Shown here: piece by piece, positions 16,240-25,310 of the stretch
How the letters are laid out: every line of letters starts with the position of its first letter
How positions within the stretch are numbered: the stretch's first letter is position 1
Source of the DNA: Xenococcus sp. MO_188.B8
GTDB taxonomy: Bacteria; Cyanobacteriota; Cyanobacteriia; Cyanobacteriales; Xenococcaceae
DNA length: 35,902 bases
Direction: 5' to 3'
NCBI GenBank assembly: GCA_030065615.1
Contig: JASJDR010000043.1
Coordinates: forward strand, 1-35,902
The notes under the pieces: model-generated
What the model saw: the letters and a program-made list of their open reading frames with translations, nothing else
The model's database searches: none
Told to the model about the DNA's origin: nothing
Made by a program: the position numbers and the translations under genes

Positions 16240-17595
16240 ATGGTTAGTACAACATCATCCCCCATAGTATCTTTACAAGCTCCTAAAGATGTCTCCATCG
16301 AAGAGATTGAAGCTGAACTACGATCGCTTTGGACATCTGTAGAGGAAGCCTCCGCTTCTAGAGCAGCAACCTTTACTCTGATAGTCTACGAACCTGATGG
16401 GACACAACAATTACTAGCAGCTTTAGGATTTTATACCGGGCCGATTGATGGGATCGCTGGCCCAAGAAATGAAGCAGCGATTACCGCAGCCCAGAAAGCA
16501 TATAAGATGGAAATTACCGGTAAATCTAGTTCTAAACTGCTGACTAAATTGCAGGCTGAATATGCGAAAGCGAAAGCAGAAGATCAGCTAACGAGAGAGC
16601 ATCAAACCTCCTCGGTGCAATATTCTCCTGACTCCCAAGGAGCGATCGCTGATGCCATTGCCGCTGCTAATCCCTGCCGGATCATCGCTCTAGTTCCCAG
16701 TTTAGGACAGGATGAGGGGGTTAAAGCGCAAGTGTCGGCATATTGTCCTGTTAACAAAAAAAGTAAAGATACTCTTATTTGCTGTGAATATATCACCCTA
16801 AGTGGCACGGCAGAAGCTTTTGAGAGAATTGGCGGAGTTATTACCGAATTAACCATCGGTGATTTACCCAAATTCTTGTGGTGGAAAGCTACCCCTGGAG
16901 GAGAGCATCCATTGTTTAAGCGTTTAATAAACTATTGCGATAGCACTATAATTGATTCTAGTGTGTTTAATGAGCCTGAATCTGATTTAGAGTGCGTCAG
17001 CAAAATGATCCAACAGGATGTTCCCCTAGCAGATATTAACTGGCGTAGATTAGCCGCTTGGCAAGAATTATCCGCTGAAGCCTTCGATCCACCGGAAAGG
17101 CGCGCTGCGATTTATGAAGTGGATCAAGTAACTATCGACTATCAAAAAGGCAGTCAAACCCAAGCTTTAATGTTCCTTGGTTGGCTAGCTTCTCGTTTAA
17201 ATTGGACTCCTGTTTCCTATGACAAAGAAGGAGGAGACTATGATATTTGTCGGGTCAAATTTATTAGCGATCGCGATCAGCGCTCAATCGAAGCTGAACT
17301 GGCAGCTATTCCTACTGTTGACTGGCATGAGGTTCCAGGCGACTTAATTAGTTTGCGTTTAACTTCTACTAATCTTAATGCCGATTGCTGTACTGTATTA
17401 TGTTCTAGCACCACTGGATGTATGCGGATGGAAGCTGGAGGCGGGGCTCAATCTTGTTATATTCAGCAGGTTGCACCGTTATTTGACCAAAAGACAGAAG
17501 AGTTGTTGGGGCAACAGTTACAGCGTTGGGGTAGAGAGGTTTTGTATGAAGAAAGTATGGCAGTTACTGCGAAAATCTTGGAGTTAAGTCATTGA
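16240..17595 (+). CDS. opcA: Glucose-6-phosphate dehydrogenase assembly protein OpcA
   Basis: OpcA is an allosteric partner of Zwf in cyanobacteria; it promotes the active oligomer and couples it to thioredoxin redox state. The 451-residue product has an N-terminal part with a peptidoglycan-binding-like three-helix unit (about 50-105: TQQLLAALGFYTGPIDGIAG, then EAAITAAQKAYKM) and a main OpcA domain with PCRIIALVPSLG, AQVSAYCPVN, LPKFLWWKATPGG and LADINWRRLAAWQELSAEAF. Several cysteines (for example in CCEYITL and NADCCTVLCSSTTGC) could serve redox sensing, by inference. It follows zwf after 179 bp of repeat-containing DNA, so an own promoter is possible. Confidence 0.96.
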   Translation: MVSTTSSPIVSLQAPKDVSIEEIEAELRSLWTSVEEASASRAATFTLIVYEPDGTQQLLAALGFYTGPIDGIAGPRNEAAITAAQKAYKMEITGKSSSKLLTKLQAEYAKAKAEDQLTREHQTSSVQYSPDSQGAIADAIAAANPCRIIALVPSLGQDEGVKAQVSAYCPVNKKSKDTLICCEYITLSGTAEAFERIGGVITELTIGDLPKFLWWKATPGGEHPLFKRLINYCDSTIIDSSVFNEPESDLECVSKMIQQDVPLADINWRRLAAWQELSAEAFDPPERRAAIYEVDQVTIDYQKGSQTQALMFLGWLASRLNWTPVSYDKEGGDYDICRVKFISDRDQRSIEAELAAIPTVDWHEVPGDLISLRLTSTNLNADCCTVLCSSTTGCMRMEAGGGAQSCYIQQVAPLFDQKTEELLGQQLQRWGREVLYEESMAVTAKILELSH

Positions 17596-17676
17596 GAAGC
17601 TTTTAAAGATTAGAGATGGTCTTGAATGTCTAGTAGAATTCTGGAATTGCGGTGATGGCGCTGGCATCGTTTTTTC

Positions 17677-17813
17677 GGTGTTGCTGATTTAAAACATGAA
17701 TTTAATAATAATACTGATATGGCTCTTAGGTTTTAGCTCTTGGCTATTAGCTTTTTGAAAACACATTATAGAAGATCATAAATGTGCTTTTCATAGCCTG
17801 ATTCAGCAACGCC
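17677..17813. mobile_element. MITE-like element with 8-bp target duplication
   Basis: The left end GGTGTTGCTGATTTA and the right end, read in reverse, GGCGTTGCTGAATCA form imperfect terminal inverted repeats of about 25 bp (further shared ATGAA). The flanks are identical: GTTTTTTC at 17669-17676 and again at 17814-17821. It has no coding capacity, so a transposase would have to act in trans. Confidence 0.75.
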
Positions 17814-17847
17814 GTTTTTTCCGCAAATGCGATCGCGTATAATCTAA

Positions 17848-17947
17848 TACCAAATTAAAGAATGTTTGCTACACATCCAATTTAGGTAGGGGTTTGGCAC
17901 TGCCAAACCCCTACCTTTATCTGTCGTATTCTTTATTCAAATTGGTA
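17848..17947. mobile_element. MITE-like element, complete copy
   Basis: The left end TACCAAATTAAAGAAT and the right end ATTCTTTATTCAAATTGGTA are inverted repeats with a 4-nt indel. The centre is a perfect 14-bp hairpin with a 3-nt loop at 17885-17915 (GGTAGGGGTTTGGC / GCCAAACCCCTACC). The left 43 nt recur inverted at 34996-35038 with one mismatch. The target duplication is probably only TA. Confidence 0.8.
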
Positions 17948-18093
17948 TAACTATTGAGCGCAGAACCTAGTTTGATCATCTTTCTCTTAGAAATCTCTTC
18001 GCATAATTTTTCAATGTAACTCAGTTGATAATTTTAGCTGAGGAATCCCCCAAATTTTATTTGTGGGGAGTCGTCAAAGCCTACTAGTATGGA

Positions 18094-19158
18094 TTAAAAC
18101 AGTTGCCAATCAGGAGACTGTAACCTCTTCAATCTTGCTAGGCGTTTTGTAAAATATCTAGAATCTAGTCTTGACCAACAATGAATCATTGAAGCATTAA
18201 TATTAATGGCCCAAGACCAAATATGAGCAGTTTGAGTTAAGGCTTGTAAACAATCTTCTTCTTCTGGAGTTAGGACTTGAACTGCTTGATAACTTTCAAA
18301 ACAGGCTTCTCGCATTTTCCTTCCTAAGCCAGCTCCCAGAGAGACTTGCAGAAATTTGGCTAAATCAAAAGCTCGCCAGCCATAACCACATTGATCGAAA
18401 TCAAATAAAGTAATGCGGTTATCTTCAGTAAAGTGAATATTGCCACTATGAGGATCTCCCCAACAAGTAGTCCAGAAAGGTAACTTTTGTGGCAGTATTT
18501 TTAATTCTGCTTTAATCTGGGTAATACTATCGCGTAAATACTGTAAATCTTCTGGTCTCTCTTGTAAAAATGGCGCAATTTTAGTTAAAGAATTATCTAA
18601 AAGATATTCTAAGGTTAAATTTTTATTAGTCAGTGTTTCTAAGATTAAACCCTGTTGTGAAGGAGCAAACTTAGTTCCTATTTGATGTAAATTAGCTAAG
18701 GTTTGACCGAAAATTTTACTTTGTTCAATCGTTAAATCTCCCAAGGGGATCGTGCCTTCGGCATAGGGAAAGAGAGCAGCATAGCGATCACCTTCTAAGG
18801 CTTTTACTGTTACAAAAAGAGAATTTTCTCGAGTTCTTAAAGGATAGGCTACTGGTAGAGAATTTTGATGTAAAAAGTCGAGTAATTCCAACTCAAATTC
18901 AATCTCTAGTTGAGAACGCCAGTGATGATGAGAGACTCTAAGAACATAATATTCTTGCTCTGTTTCAACTAGATAAATATCACTTAAACCACGATTCCAG
19001 AGAAGGCAACTAGTTATGGATGCGATCGCGTAACGGTTAAGTACTTGTTCTATTAATGCTTGGGGAGACAAAGTAGAGTAAACGACAGGAAATACTGCGC
19101 TTGAGCTTGTATGACGCGGCTTGGGTGAAGTACTAATGATCACATCTACAATAGACAT
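18094..19158 (-). CDS. Aminoglycoside-phosphotransferase-fold (APH) kinase-like protein
   Basis: A 354-residue cytosolic member of the APH/choline-kinase fold, likely an ATP-dependent small-molecule kinase of unknown substrate. The N-lobe begins after a short low-complexity leader, with LWNRGLSDIYLVETEQEYYVLRV (about 53-75) as the nucleotide-loop and Lys/Arg strand region. The catalytic loop is WGDPHSGNIHF (D235, N240), and the metal-binding segment is LFDFDQCGYGW (D253/D255). Length suits the family. It resembles the homoserine-kinase-type-II and SrkA-like branch; antibiotic resistance should not be assumed. It lies downstream of cysK on the same strand, about 200 bp away. Confidence 0.85.
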   Translation of the reverse strand: MSIVDVIISTSPKPRHTSSSAVFPVVYSTLSPQALIEQVLNRYAIASITSCLLWNRGLSDIYLVETEQEYYVLRVSHHHWRSQLEIEFELELLDFLHQNSLPVAYPLRTRENSLFVTVKALEGDRYAALFPYAEGTIPLGDLTIEQSKIFGQTLANLHQIGTKFAPSQQGLILETLTNKNLTLEYLLDNSLTKIAPFLQERPEDLQYLRDSITQIKAELKILPQKLPFWTTCWGDPHSGNIHFTEDNRITLFDFDQCGYGWRAFDLAKFLQVSLGAGLGRKMREACFESYQAVQVLTPEEEDCLQALTQTAHIWSWAININASMIHCWSRLDSRYFTKRLARLKRLQSPDWQLF

Positions 19159-19366
19159 ACTTAATTACTCAACTAACAACCTTACTCTTCTTCTTGTTTT
19201 AATAAGGTATTAATCTATACCATTTTTCAGTAAAAACCACTAACAAAATATCAAGATTTCATCACATAAGAGTTAAAACTGATTAAAAAAATTGGAAATG
19301 CCGACGAAAGATGGATAATTAGCTATCATTAATTATCCATATTAATTATTCATTATTAATTGTCCA

Positions 19367-20305
19367 TTATTCTAAATCTTGGAATAATGGAGTACTGAGA
19401 TAACGTTCTCCAAAACTTGGTTGAATAACCACAATTAACCTACCCTTATTTTCTGGTCGCACAGCCACTTTAATCGCAGCTGCGATCGCAGCTCCTGAAG
19501 AAATCCCTGATAATAGACCTTCTTCTCTAGCGAGACGACGACCATATTCAAAAGCCTCTTCGTTAGTTACTGTCACCACTTCGTCTATTAAGTCCACCGC
19601 TAAGACTTTGGGGATAAATCCAGCACCAATACCCTGAATTTTATGGCCTCCAGGATTGCCACCAGATAATACAGGACTGCCAATCGGTTCAACTGCGATC
19701 GCTTTAAATCCTGGTTTACGTTTTTTAATAACTTCAGCGATTCCGGTAATTGTACCCCCTGTACCCACACCAGAAACCAGAATATCCACCTTGCCATCGG
19801 TATCTTGCCAAATTTCTTCTGCAGTAGTTTGACGATGAATTTCGGGATTAGCAGGATTTTCAAACTGTTGCAACATATAAGCATCGGGAATCGCCGCTTC
19901 TAAATCTTCCGCCTGTTGGATCGCTCCCTTCATTCCCTGATCTGCAGGAGTTAATTTTAATTCTGCACCAAAAGCTTTTAACATTGCTCTTCTTTCGAGG
20001 CTCATACTTTCAGGCATCGTTAAGATTAGCTTGTAACCTTTTGCTGCTGCTGCCATTGCCAAAGCAATTCCCGTATTTCCTGAAGTTGGCTCTATCAGGG
20101 TAGTTTTTTTTGGGGAAATTAGTCCTGCTTTTTCCGCAGCAAGAATCATATTAACTCCAATTCGATCTTTAACTGAAGAAGTGGGATTCATGCTTTCTAG
20201 CTTCACCACAATTTCTGCTACACAGCCTTCCTTCGCAGTAATAGAATTTAAACGTACTAGAGGAGTCTTTCCGATCAGTTCCGTAATATTATTGGCAATA
20301 CGCAT
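19367..20305 (-). CDS. cysK: Cysteine synthase A (O-acetylserine sulfhydrylase)
   Basis: A PLP enzyme that makes L-cysteine from O-acetylserine and sulfide. From the ATG at 20305 the product is 312 residues, beginning [20 protein letters not shown]. The PLP lysine is in SSVKDRIG (K46), the substrate loop is [11 protein letters not shown], the phosphate-binding loop is [10 protein letters not shown], and the C-terminus ends [16 protein letters not shown] frame reaching 20359 adds 18 residues outside the family and is not preferred; neither start has a strong ribosome-binding site. No serine acetyltransferase gene is nearby. Confidence 0.96.
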   Translation of the reverse strand: MRIANNITELIGKTPLVRLNSITAKEGCVAEIVVKLESMNPTSSVKDRIGVNMILAAEKAGLISPKKTTLIEPTSGNTGIALAMAAAAKGYKLILTMPESMSLERRAMLKAFGAELKLTPADQGMKGAIQQAEDLEAAIPDAYMLQQFENPANPEIHRQTTAEEIWQDTDGKVDILVSGVGTGGTITGIAEVIKKRKPGFKAIAVEPIGSPVLSGGNPGGHKIQGIGAGFIPKVLAVDLIDEVVTVTNEEAFEYGRRLAREEGLLSGISSGAAIAAAIKVAVRPENKGRLIVVIQPSFGERYLSTPLFQDLE

Positions 20306-20661
20306 CGTCAATATAAAAGTACTTGGTTTACTCTCAAATGTGCAATTTTCATTTAACAATGATTTATTGATATTTATGCAGAAACTAAGTCTTTCTTAAT
20401 TTGAGCTAACTAACTTGCGTCTAATTTGAAACCTTCGGTCTTTTTACTGAAAATGTTGTGGTAAAGATTTATTACTCTGTTCTCTTAGTCGATTTAGCGA
20501 TCGCCTACAATAAAATACCAGCCTTACTACAAGACTAGAATCAACTTTTAAATTAATAGTAATGGATAAAATATTCGCCTTAAGCAAGTGGTAGTATAGG
20601 GAAAGCAACTACTTTGGATGAACTTGTTTGCTTTGTCTCCAAATTTTTCTTGCTCAAAATA

Positions 20662-20880
20662 ATGGCTGTCAAAATCACTCTCACCTTACCAGAAAATTTA
20701 GTTGAATCTGCTCAACGTCTCGGAGATATCACCCAGCAATGCGTCTTAGCCAATCTGCGATCGCTAGACCAATTTCTTGAGGATAATCTTCTTGCATATA
20801 ATGGAGACCCTTACCTAAATAATGGATTTCAATATTGGGAAAATGTTGAGCTGTCCATTGGGCAACTTGAGGCGGATTGA
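20662..20880 (+). pseudogene. Truncated antitoxin-like remnant overlapping the dehalogenase 3' end
   Basis: The first residues, MAVKITLTLPENLVESAQRLGD (ATG at 20662), look like the start of a short cyanobacterial antitoxin-like protein (MxIKITLTLPExLVExAxxLG). After about residue 25 the frame runs antisense through the last codons of the downstream dehalogenase and has no family features. The most likely reading is a 5' remnant truncated by a deletion that brought the hydrolase gene next to it. No partner toxin is present. Confidence 0.5.
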
Positions 20881-21748
20881 GCGAACCACCGGGAGAGACA
20901 TAAAAATGTAATTTAGGTATGGTTGTTTGGGTTAACCATTCACCATAATCTTTAATTACGACTTCTGTTTCTGGAGGTTGTCCCGCAATGGGAATTTGAC
21001 TTGCCCAAACTAGGGTAGGTTTACGGGAAGACTGATCCAGATAAGGACAACGATAGGCTGCTAGTTCTGCTTCAGTTAAATCTCGCAAAACAGCATGGGG
21101 CAAAAGTTCTTCAACAAAAATATTGCGCTCATAAACTAGTTGTTGCCCTGCGGGAGTATCTCTCACCGCACCAAAAACAGCAGCCAATTGCTCTCCCATT
21201 TGGGCAATATTGGCAACTGGGAAAAAAGGAGGAATCAAGGCTTCCATAAAAGTAATACCCTTGACATTATCCTCATGACGACGAGCATAGTGAAACCCCA
21301 AAGCTGAACCCCAATCGTGAACAACTAAAGTGATATTATGCAGGTCTAATGCGGCAATAAATGCTTCTAAATAACGAGAGTGATCGGTAAAAGTATAGTC
21401 AATATTTGGCTTATCGGACTTTCCCATGCCAATTAGATCAACTGCAATTGCCCTACCTTGGGGACTTACAAAGGGAATAATATTGCGCCAGAGATAGGAC
21501 CAACTGGCATTACCATGAATAAACAGAATCGGCTCTCCTTCTCCCACATCGATATAGTGCATCTTTGAACCTAAGACTTCGATGTACTGGGATTCATAGG
21601 GAAAATCGGCGGCAATCTCTGGACTATCACAGGGAGAGAAGGTTTCTGCCAAGACAAGATTATTCGATAAACGGAGATTTATCGGTAGAAAGAATACATT
21701 AGACAGACAGAAGATTACAGCCAGAACTAAGGTTAAAAACGTCTTCAT
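20729..21748 (-). CDS. Haloalkane dehalogenase-like alpha/beta hydrolase with signal peptide
   Basis: A 339-residue alpha/beta-hydrolase of the haloalkane dehalogenase type (subfamily II by its E acid residue). Residues 1-35 form a hydrophobic Sec-type signal ending LVLAETF, so the enzyme is probably exported. Catalytic features: HGNASWSYLW (78-87) with the halide-binding Asn80, VVHDWGS with the nucleophile Asp145 and halide-binding Trp146, FMEALIPP with the acid Glu169, and GLHYMQEDYP with the base His near 318. The pentad is therefore complete, supporting hydrolytic dehalogenation, though the substrate is unknown. The last 50 codons overlap the truncated remnant on the other strand. It is preceded by the TPR lipoprotein gene on the same strand. 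Confidence 0.85.
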   Translation of the reverse strand: MKTFLTLVLAVIFCLSNVFFLPINLRLSNNLVLAETFSPCDSPEIAADFPYESQYIEVLGSKMHYIDVGEGEPILFIHGNASWSYLWRNIIPFVSPQGRAIAVDLIGMGKSDKPNIDYTFTDHSRYLEAFIAALDLHNITLVVHDWGSALGFHYARRHEDNVKGITFMEALIPPFFPVANIAQMGEQLAAVFGAVRDTPAGQQLVYERNIFVEELLPHAVLRDLTEAELAAYRCPYLDQSSRKPTLVWASQIPIAGQPPETEVVIKDYGEWLTQTTIPKLHFYVSPGGSLNPPQVAQWTAQHFPNIEIHYLGKGLHYMQEDYPQEIGLAIADWLRRIAG

Positions 21749-21766
21749 TTCTTAAGAGATAAGATT

Positions 21767-22819
21767 TTAAAAGCGAAACTGTTGAGAGTAAAGCATCATT
21801 TCTTGATACAGTTTTTTATCTCCTGTTGCACGATATAACTCAGCAGCCTTAATCGCATCTGCTTGAGCATTTTTAAATTTACCAAGATGATGATTTGCGA
21901 TCGCACGATGATGATAGTTGACAGGATCTTGCGGAGCTCTCTTAATAACTCGGCTGAAGTCTGCTACTGCTCCTTGATATTTTCTCAGCTTCATCCGTAC
22001 TCGACTTCGCATGAAATAAAGTCCAGCTGGCTGATATCCCAAGTCCTCAGCACGAGTTAGATCAGCGTCAGACTTGTGATATTCTTCTAATTTGCGATAA
22101 CTATAACCTCTCTGATAATAAGCCCAAGCAAAATAGGGATTTAGCTCAATAGCACGAGCCAAATCTGCTATGGATTCTTGATAATTTCCTGCTCGGCGAT
22201 GGGCTTTGCCTCGATTATAGTACCAACCAGGAACCTTGGGTTCTAATTCAATAGCCTTAGTTTGATCTGCGATCGCCGCTTCATAGTCTTCCACCGCTTC
22301 ATAAGCTAAACCCCGATTAGCATATTTCCCGCCATCATTGGGATTAAGTTCAATCGCCGCCTTAGCATCAGCGATCGCACCTAAATTATCACCTAACTGA
22401 CGACGTAACAAACCGCGATTTTGGTAGGCTATTTCTTTAATAAAACGAGGCGCTTTATTCTCAGGATCTAATTCAATTGCCGTGGCATAATCAGCTAAAG
22501 CCCCTGGAAAATCTTCAATTTGTTCTTTGAGCCAACCTCGATTAAAATAGGCTCTGGTATAGTTTGGATTAGCTGAAATTGCTTTTTCAAATAGAGCAAG
22601 TGCTGTTTGATAATTACCTCGCTTGGCGGCTTTCTTTCCTTGATCTGTTAATTGTTCTGCGCGATCTATGGGCTGGGAATTGAGATTATTAGTAATAATA
22701 ATATTATCGGAGTTTACTCTCTGGGTTGCGGAGAAAAATTGTAGAGATTGTTCACTTTGCTGACAACCTACGAGCAATGAAAAAGTTATCAACAATAGGC
22801 TCAATAGATTATTAGTCAT
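21767..22819 (-). CDS. TPR-repeat lipoprotein
   Basis: From the ATG at 22819 the product is 350 residues with a lipoprotein signal MTNNLLSLLLITFSLLVGC (lipid Cys19). The rest is a series of about eight TPR units, for example YQTALALFEKAISANPNYTRA and YEAAIADQTKAIELEPKVPG, each around 34 residues with the A-x-x-x-L/Y-x-P pattern. TPR arrays mediate protein-protein contacts; the partner is unknown. A longer frame to 22879 would add 20 residues and destroy the lipoprotein signal, so it is rejected. It ends 18 bp before the dehalogenase start and probably forms an operon with it; both would be exported. Confidence 0.88.
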   Translation of the reverse strand: MTNNLLSLLLITFSLLVGCQQSEQSLQFFSATQRVNSDNIIITNNLNSQPIDRAEQLTDQGKKAAKRGNYQTALALFEKAISANPNYTRAYFNRGWLKEQIEDFPGALADYATAIELDPENKAPRFIKEIAYQNRGLLRRQLGDNLGAIADAKAAIELNPNDGGKYANRGLAYEAVEDYEAAIADQTKAIELEPKVPGWYYNRGKAHRRAGNYQESIADLARAIELNPYFAWAYYQRGYSYRKLEEYHKSDADLTRAEDLGYQPAGLYFMRSRVRMKLRKYQGAVADFSRVIKRAPQDPVNYHHRAIANHHLGKFKNAQADAIKAAELYRATGDKKLYQEMMLYSQQFRF

Positions 22820-23036
22820 AGGTCTGATGTTTGGAACTAGATATTTTTCCAAACTGACATTATTTATACGCGATCGCAATGATCTTACTTACTTAAGATC
22901 ATTGATTTGAAAAATGATTTTCTAGATTGCAAAGTTTTTTCAAAGTTGATTTTTTCCACCGACAAATTCTAATAACTTGTGTTTCAATTATCTTAATTAC
23001 AAAAAATCAAGTAAGAGTTGCTGACGGATCTCGCTT

Positions 23037-23750
23037 ATGACAAGTCTAATTTCTCGCGCGCTCTCTTTCATATCGATTTCAGAAGCCCCACCCCAATCTT
23101 TATCCGAATTACAGAGTAAAACTCCTCTTAAGGTAGTCGCGATTGGAGATAGTCTCGTTTATGGTTACGGGGATTTTGTGGGTGGTGGTTGGGTAGAAAG
23201 ATTACGCCGTCAATGGATGTCTTCTGAAACAGATGATCGCGTATTATATAATCTGGGAGTTAGAGGCGATCGCGTTGTGAATGTAACTCAACGTTTAGCC
23301 ACAGAATTTAAGCGTCGCGGAGAATTACGTCATCAAGTGCCCGATGCTATTATATTGTCAGTGGGAATTAATGATTCGCCTCGCTTGAGAAAACCAGACG
23401 GGAAATTATTTACTGATTTGGTCGAGTTTAAGCAGCAATTGGCGGATTTACTAGATTTAGCTACCAGTCTCGCTCCTGTATTCTTTGTGGGCATGACCCC
23501 CGTGGACGAATCGAAAATGCCTTTTTATGATTGTTTTTATTACAATCATCTCGATCAATATCACTATAAAGAAGCGACATTACGGGCTTGTCAGGAACGA
23601 CAAATTCCTTATTTAGATGTATTTGATTTGTGGTTATCTAGAGGGGGAACTTGGTTGCGATCGCAATATGGCAAAGATGGATTACATCCTAATGTACAAG
23701 GCTACGAAAATTTACTTCAGGATATTTTAAATTGGAAGGCAATTAGTTAA
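23037..23750 (+). CDS. SGNH/GDSL-type hydrolase
   Basis: A 237-residue SGNH-fold esterase or lipase-like protein, cytosolic by lack of a signal. The blocks are visible: block I VVAIGDSLVYGYG (nucleophile Ser39), block III SVGINDSPR with the oxyanion Asn, and block V KDGLHPNVQGYE with the catalytic Asp/His. The first 30 residues are variable. The substrate is unknown. Its stop is 5 nt before the next ATG, so it is probably co-transcribed with the decarboxylase. Confidence 0.9.
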   Translation: MTSLISRALSFISISEAPPQSLSELQSKTPLKVVAIGDSLVYGYGDFVGGGWVERLRRQWMSSETDDRVLYNLGVRGDRVVNVTQRLATEFKRRGELRHQVPDAIILSVGINDSPRLRKPDGKLFTDLVEFKQQLADLLDLATSLAPVFFVGMTPVDESKMPFYDCFYYNHLDQYHYKEATLRACQERQIPYLDVFDLWLSRGGTWLRSQYGKDGLHPNVQGYENLLQDILNWKAIS

Positions 23751-23755
23751 TAAAG

Positions 23756-25210
23756 ATGGATCATAGCCAAACTCCATTAATAACTGCTTTAAAGTTAGCA
23801 GCGAAAGAACAACATGCTGCGTTTTATACTCCTGGGCATAAAAAAGGACAAAGAATCAATTCTAATCTCGAAAATTTACTAGGTAAACAATTATTTAGGG
23901 CAGATTTGCCGGAATTACCTGGATTAGATAATTTATTTGCGCCCACAGAAGCGATCGCGGAAGCCCAGGAATTAGCCGCCAATTGCTTTGGAGGATCACA
24001 AACTTGGTTTCTGGTTAATGGCTCTACCTGTGGTATCACAGCAGCTATTCTGGCAACTTGTGGCGAGGGAGACAAGATAATTTTACCGCGTAATATCCAT
24101 CAATCTGCGATCGCGGGTTTAATTCTCTCTGGTGCGATACCGATTTTTATCAATCCAGAATATGATCCGCTACAAGATTTGGTATACAGTATTACTCCCG
24201 AAGCTCTGGAAAAGACCTTACAAGAAAATCCCGATAGTAAAGCGGTGATGGCATTACATCCGAGTTATCAGGGGATTTGTGGAGATTTAAGAGCGATCGC
24301 AGATATTACTCATTGGTACAATCTACCTTTATTAGTAGATGAGGCTCACGGAGCACATTTTGCCTTTCATCCCGATTTACCTCCTAGTGCCTTGAGTGTC
24401 GGCGCAGATTTAACCATACAGTCAACTCATAAAGTTTTGAGTGCCATGACTCAAGCTTCGATGATGCATTTACAAGGTAAGAGAATTGAGCCGCAACGAA
24501 TTAGTAAAGCTTTGCAATTAGTCGAATCCACTAGTCCGAGTTATATTTTACTAGCTTCTCTCGATGCTGCACGACAACAAATGGCATTACAGGGCAGAGA
24601 TTTAATAGAACAAACAATAGAATTAGCCCAATCAGCGAGAACCAGATTAGCAAAAATCAAAGGTATAGAACTATTAGAATTTTCGACCCAACCAGGATTT
24701 AGTTATTTAGATTCAACTCGTCTCACAATTAATATTTCTCAACTGGGAATTACTGGTTATGAAGCCGATGAAATTCTCTGTGATAAACTAGGAGTTATTT
24801 GCGAACTTCCCTTACTGGAACATCTGACTTTTATTATTTCTCTGGGCAATATTAACCAAGATATTGAGCAACTGGTAATCGCGATCAAAACTCTTGCTAA
24901 TTCTTATGATGTTTCTAAATCTTCCTCTGAGTATTTAACTCTTGAATCTTCTTGGCAAGAGTCTCCTCATCTAGAAATATCACCACGCAAAGCTTATTTT
25001 GCAGCTACTGAAACTATTCCTTTACAACAAGCACGCGATCGCATTTCTGGAGAGTTGATTTGTCCTTATCCCCCAGGTATTCCGATCTTAATGCCTGGGG
25101 AAATTATTACTCAAGACGCGATCGCTTATTTACAAGAAGTATTGAGTTCTGGAGGAGTTATTACTGGTTGTAGTGATGATACTTTGGAAACGGTACAAGT
25201 TATTAAGTAA
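23756..25210 (+). CDS. Orn/Lys/Arg decarboxylase family PLP protein
   Basis: A 484-residue fold-type I PLP enzyme related to ornithine/lysine/arginine decarboxylases, cytosolic. The N-terminal PGHKKGQ (26-32), the GSTCGITAAILATCGEGDK region and the PLP lysine K226 in STHKVLSAM identify the major domain; DEAHGAHF holds the PLP-ring Asp. The C-terminal domain ends with CPYPPGIPILMPGE, typical of the family. It is shorter than inducible decarboxylases (about 700 residues) and lacks their N-terminal wing domain. The activity in cyanobacteria (arginine, lysine or ornithine decarboxylation) cannot be told. Confidence 0.92.
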   Translation: MDHSQTPLITALKLAAKEQHAAFYTPGHKKGQRINSNLENLLGKQLFRADLPELPGLDNLFAPTEAIAEAQELAANCFGGSQTWFLVNGSTCGITAAILATCGEGDKIILPRNIHQSAIAGLILSGAIPIFINPEYDPLQDLVYSITPEALEKTLQENPDSKAVMALHPSYQGICGDLRAIADITHWYNLPLLVDEAHGAHFAFHPDLPPSALSVGADLTIQSTHKVLSAMTQASMMHLQGKRIEPQRISKALQLVESTSPSYILLASLDAARQQMALQGRDLIEQTIELAQSARTRLAKIKGIELLEFSTQPGFSYLDSTRLTINISQLGITGYEADEILCDKLGVICELPLLEHLTFIISLGNINQDIEQLVIAIKTLANSYDVSKSSSEYLTLESSWQESPHLEISPRKAYFAATETIPLQQARDRISGELICPYPPGIPILMPGEIITQDAIAYLQEVLSSGGVITGCSDDTLETVQVIK

Positions 25211-25228
25211 TTTATTTTTCTAGTGCAA

Positions 25229-25296
25229 GCAGATATTATTTATCCTGTTATTGAACCATTGGTAGAAGCAATTACAAATTTTCAATCTCAACCAGA
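25229..25296 (+). repeat. Duplicated coding fragment, copy 1
   Basis: Encodes ADIIYPVIEPLVEAITNF in the plus direction and is about 90 percent identical to 26127-26194, by eye. It begins 18 nt after the decarboxylase stop. A GTG lies at 25223-25225. The frame continues only a little further before a stop, so this is a gene remnant or a very short peptide. Confidence 0.6.
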
Positions 25297-25310
25297 ATTA
25301 TCGAAGTTTT

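Larger units (their letters stand above)
17596..18093. other. Intergenic with two tandem MITE-like elements
   Basis: About 500 bp with no gene. It contains a 137-bp element at 17677-17813 flanked by 8-bp direct repeats and a 100-bp element at 17848-17947 with a very strong central hairpin. The remainder is AT-rich. Confidence 0.7.
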
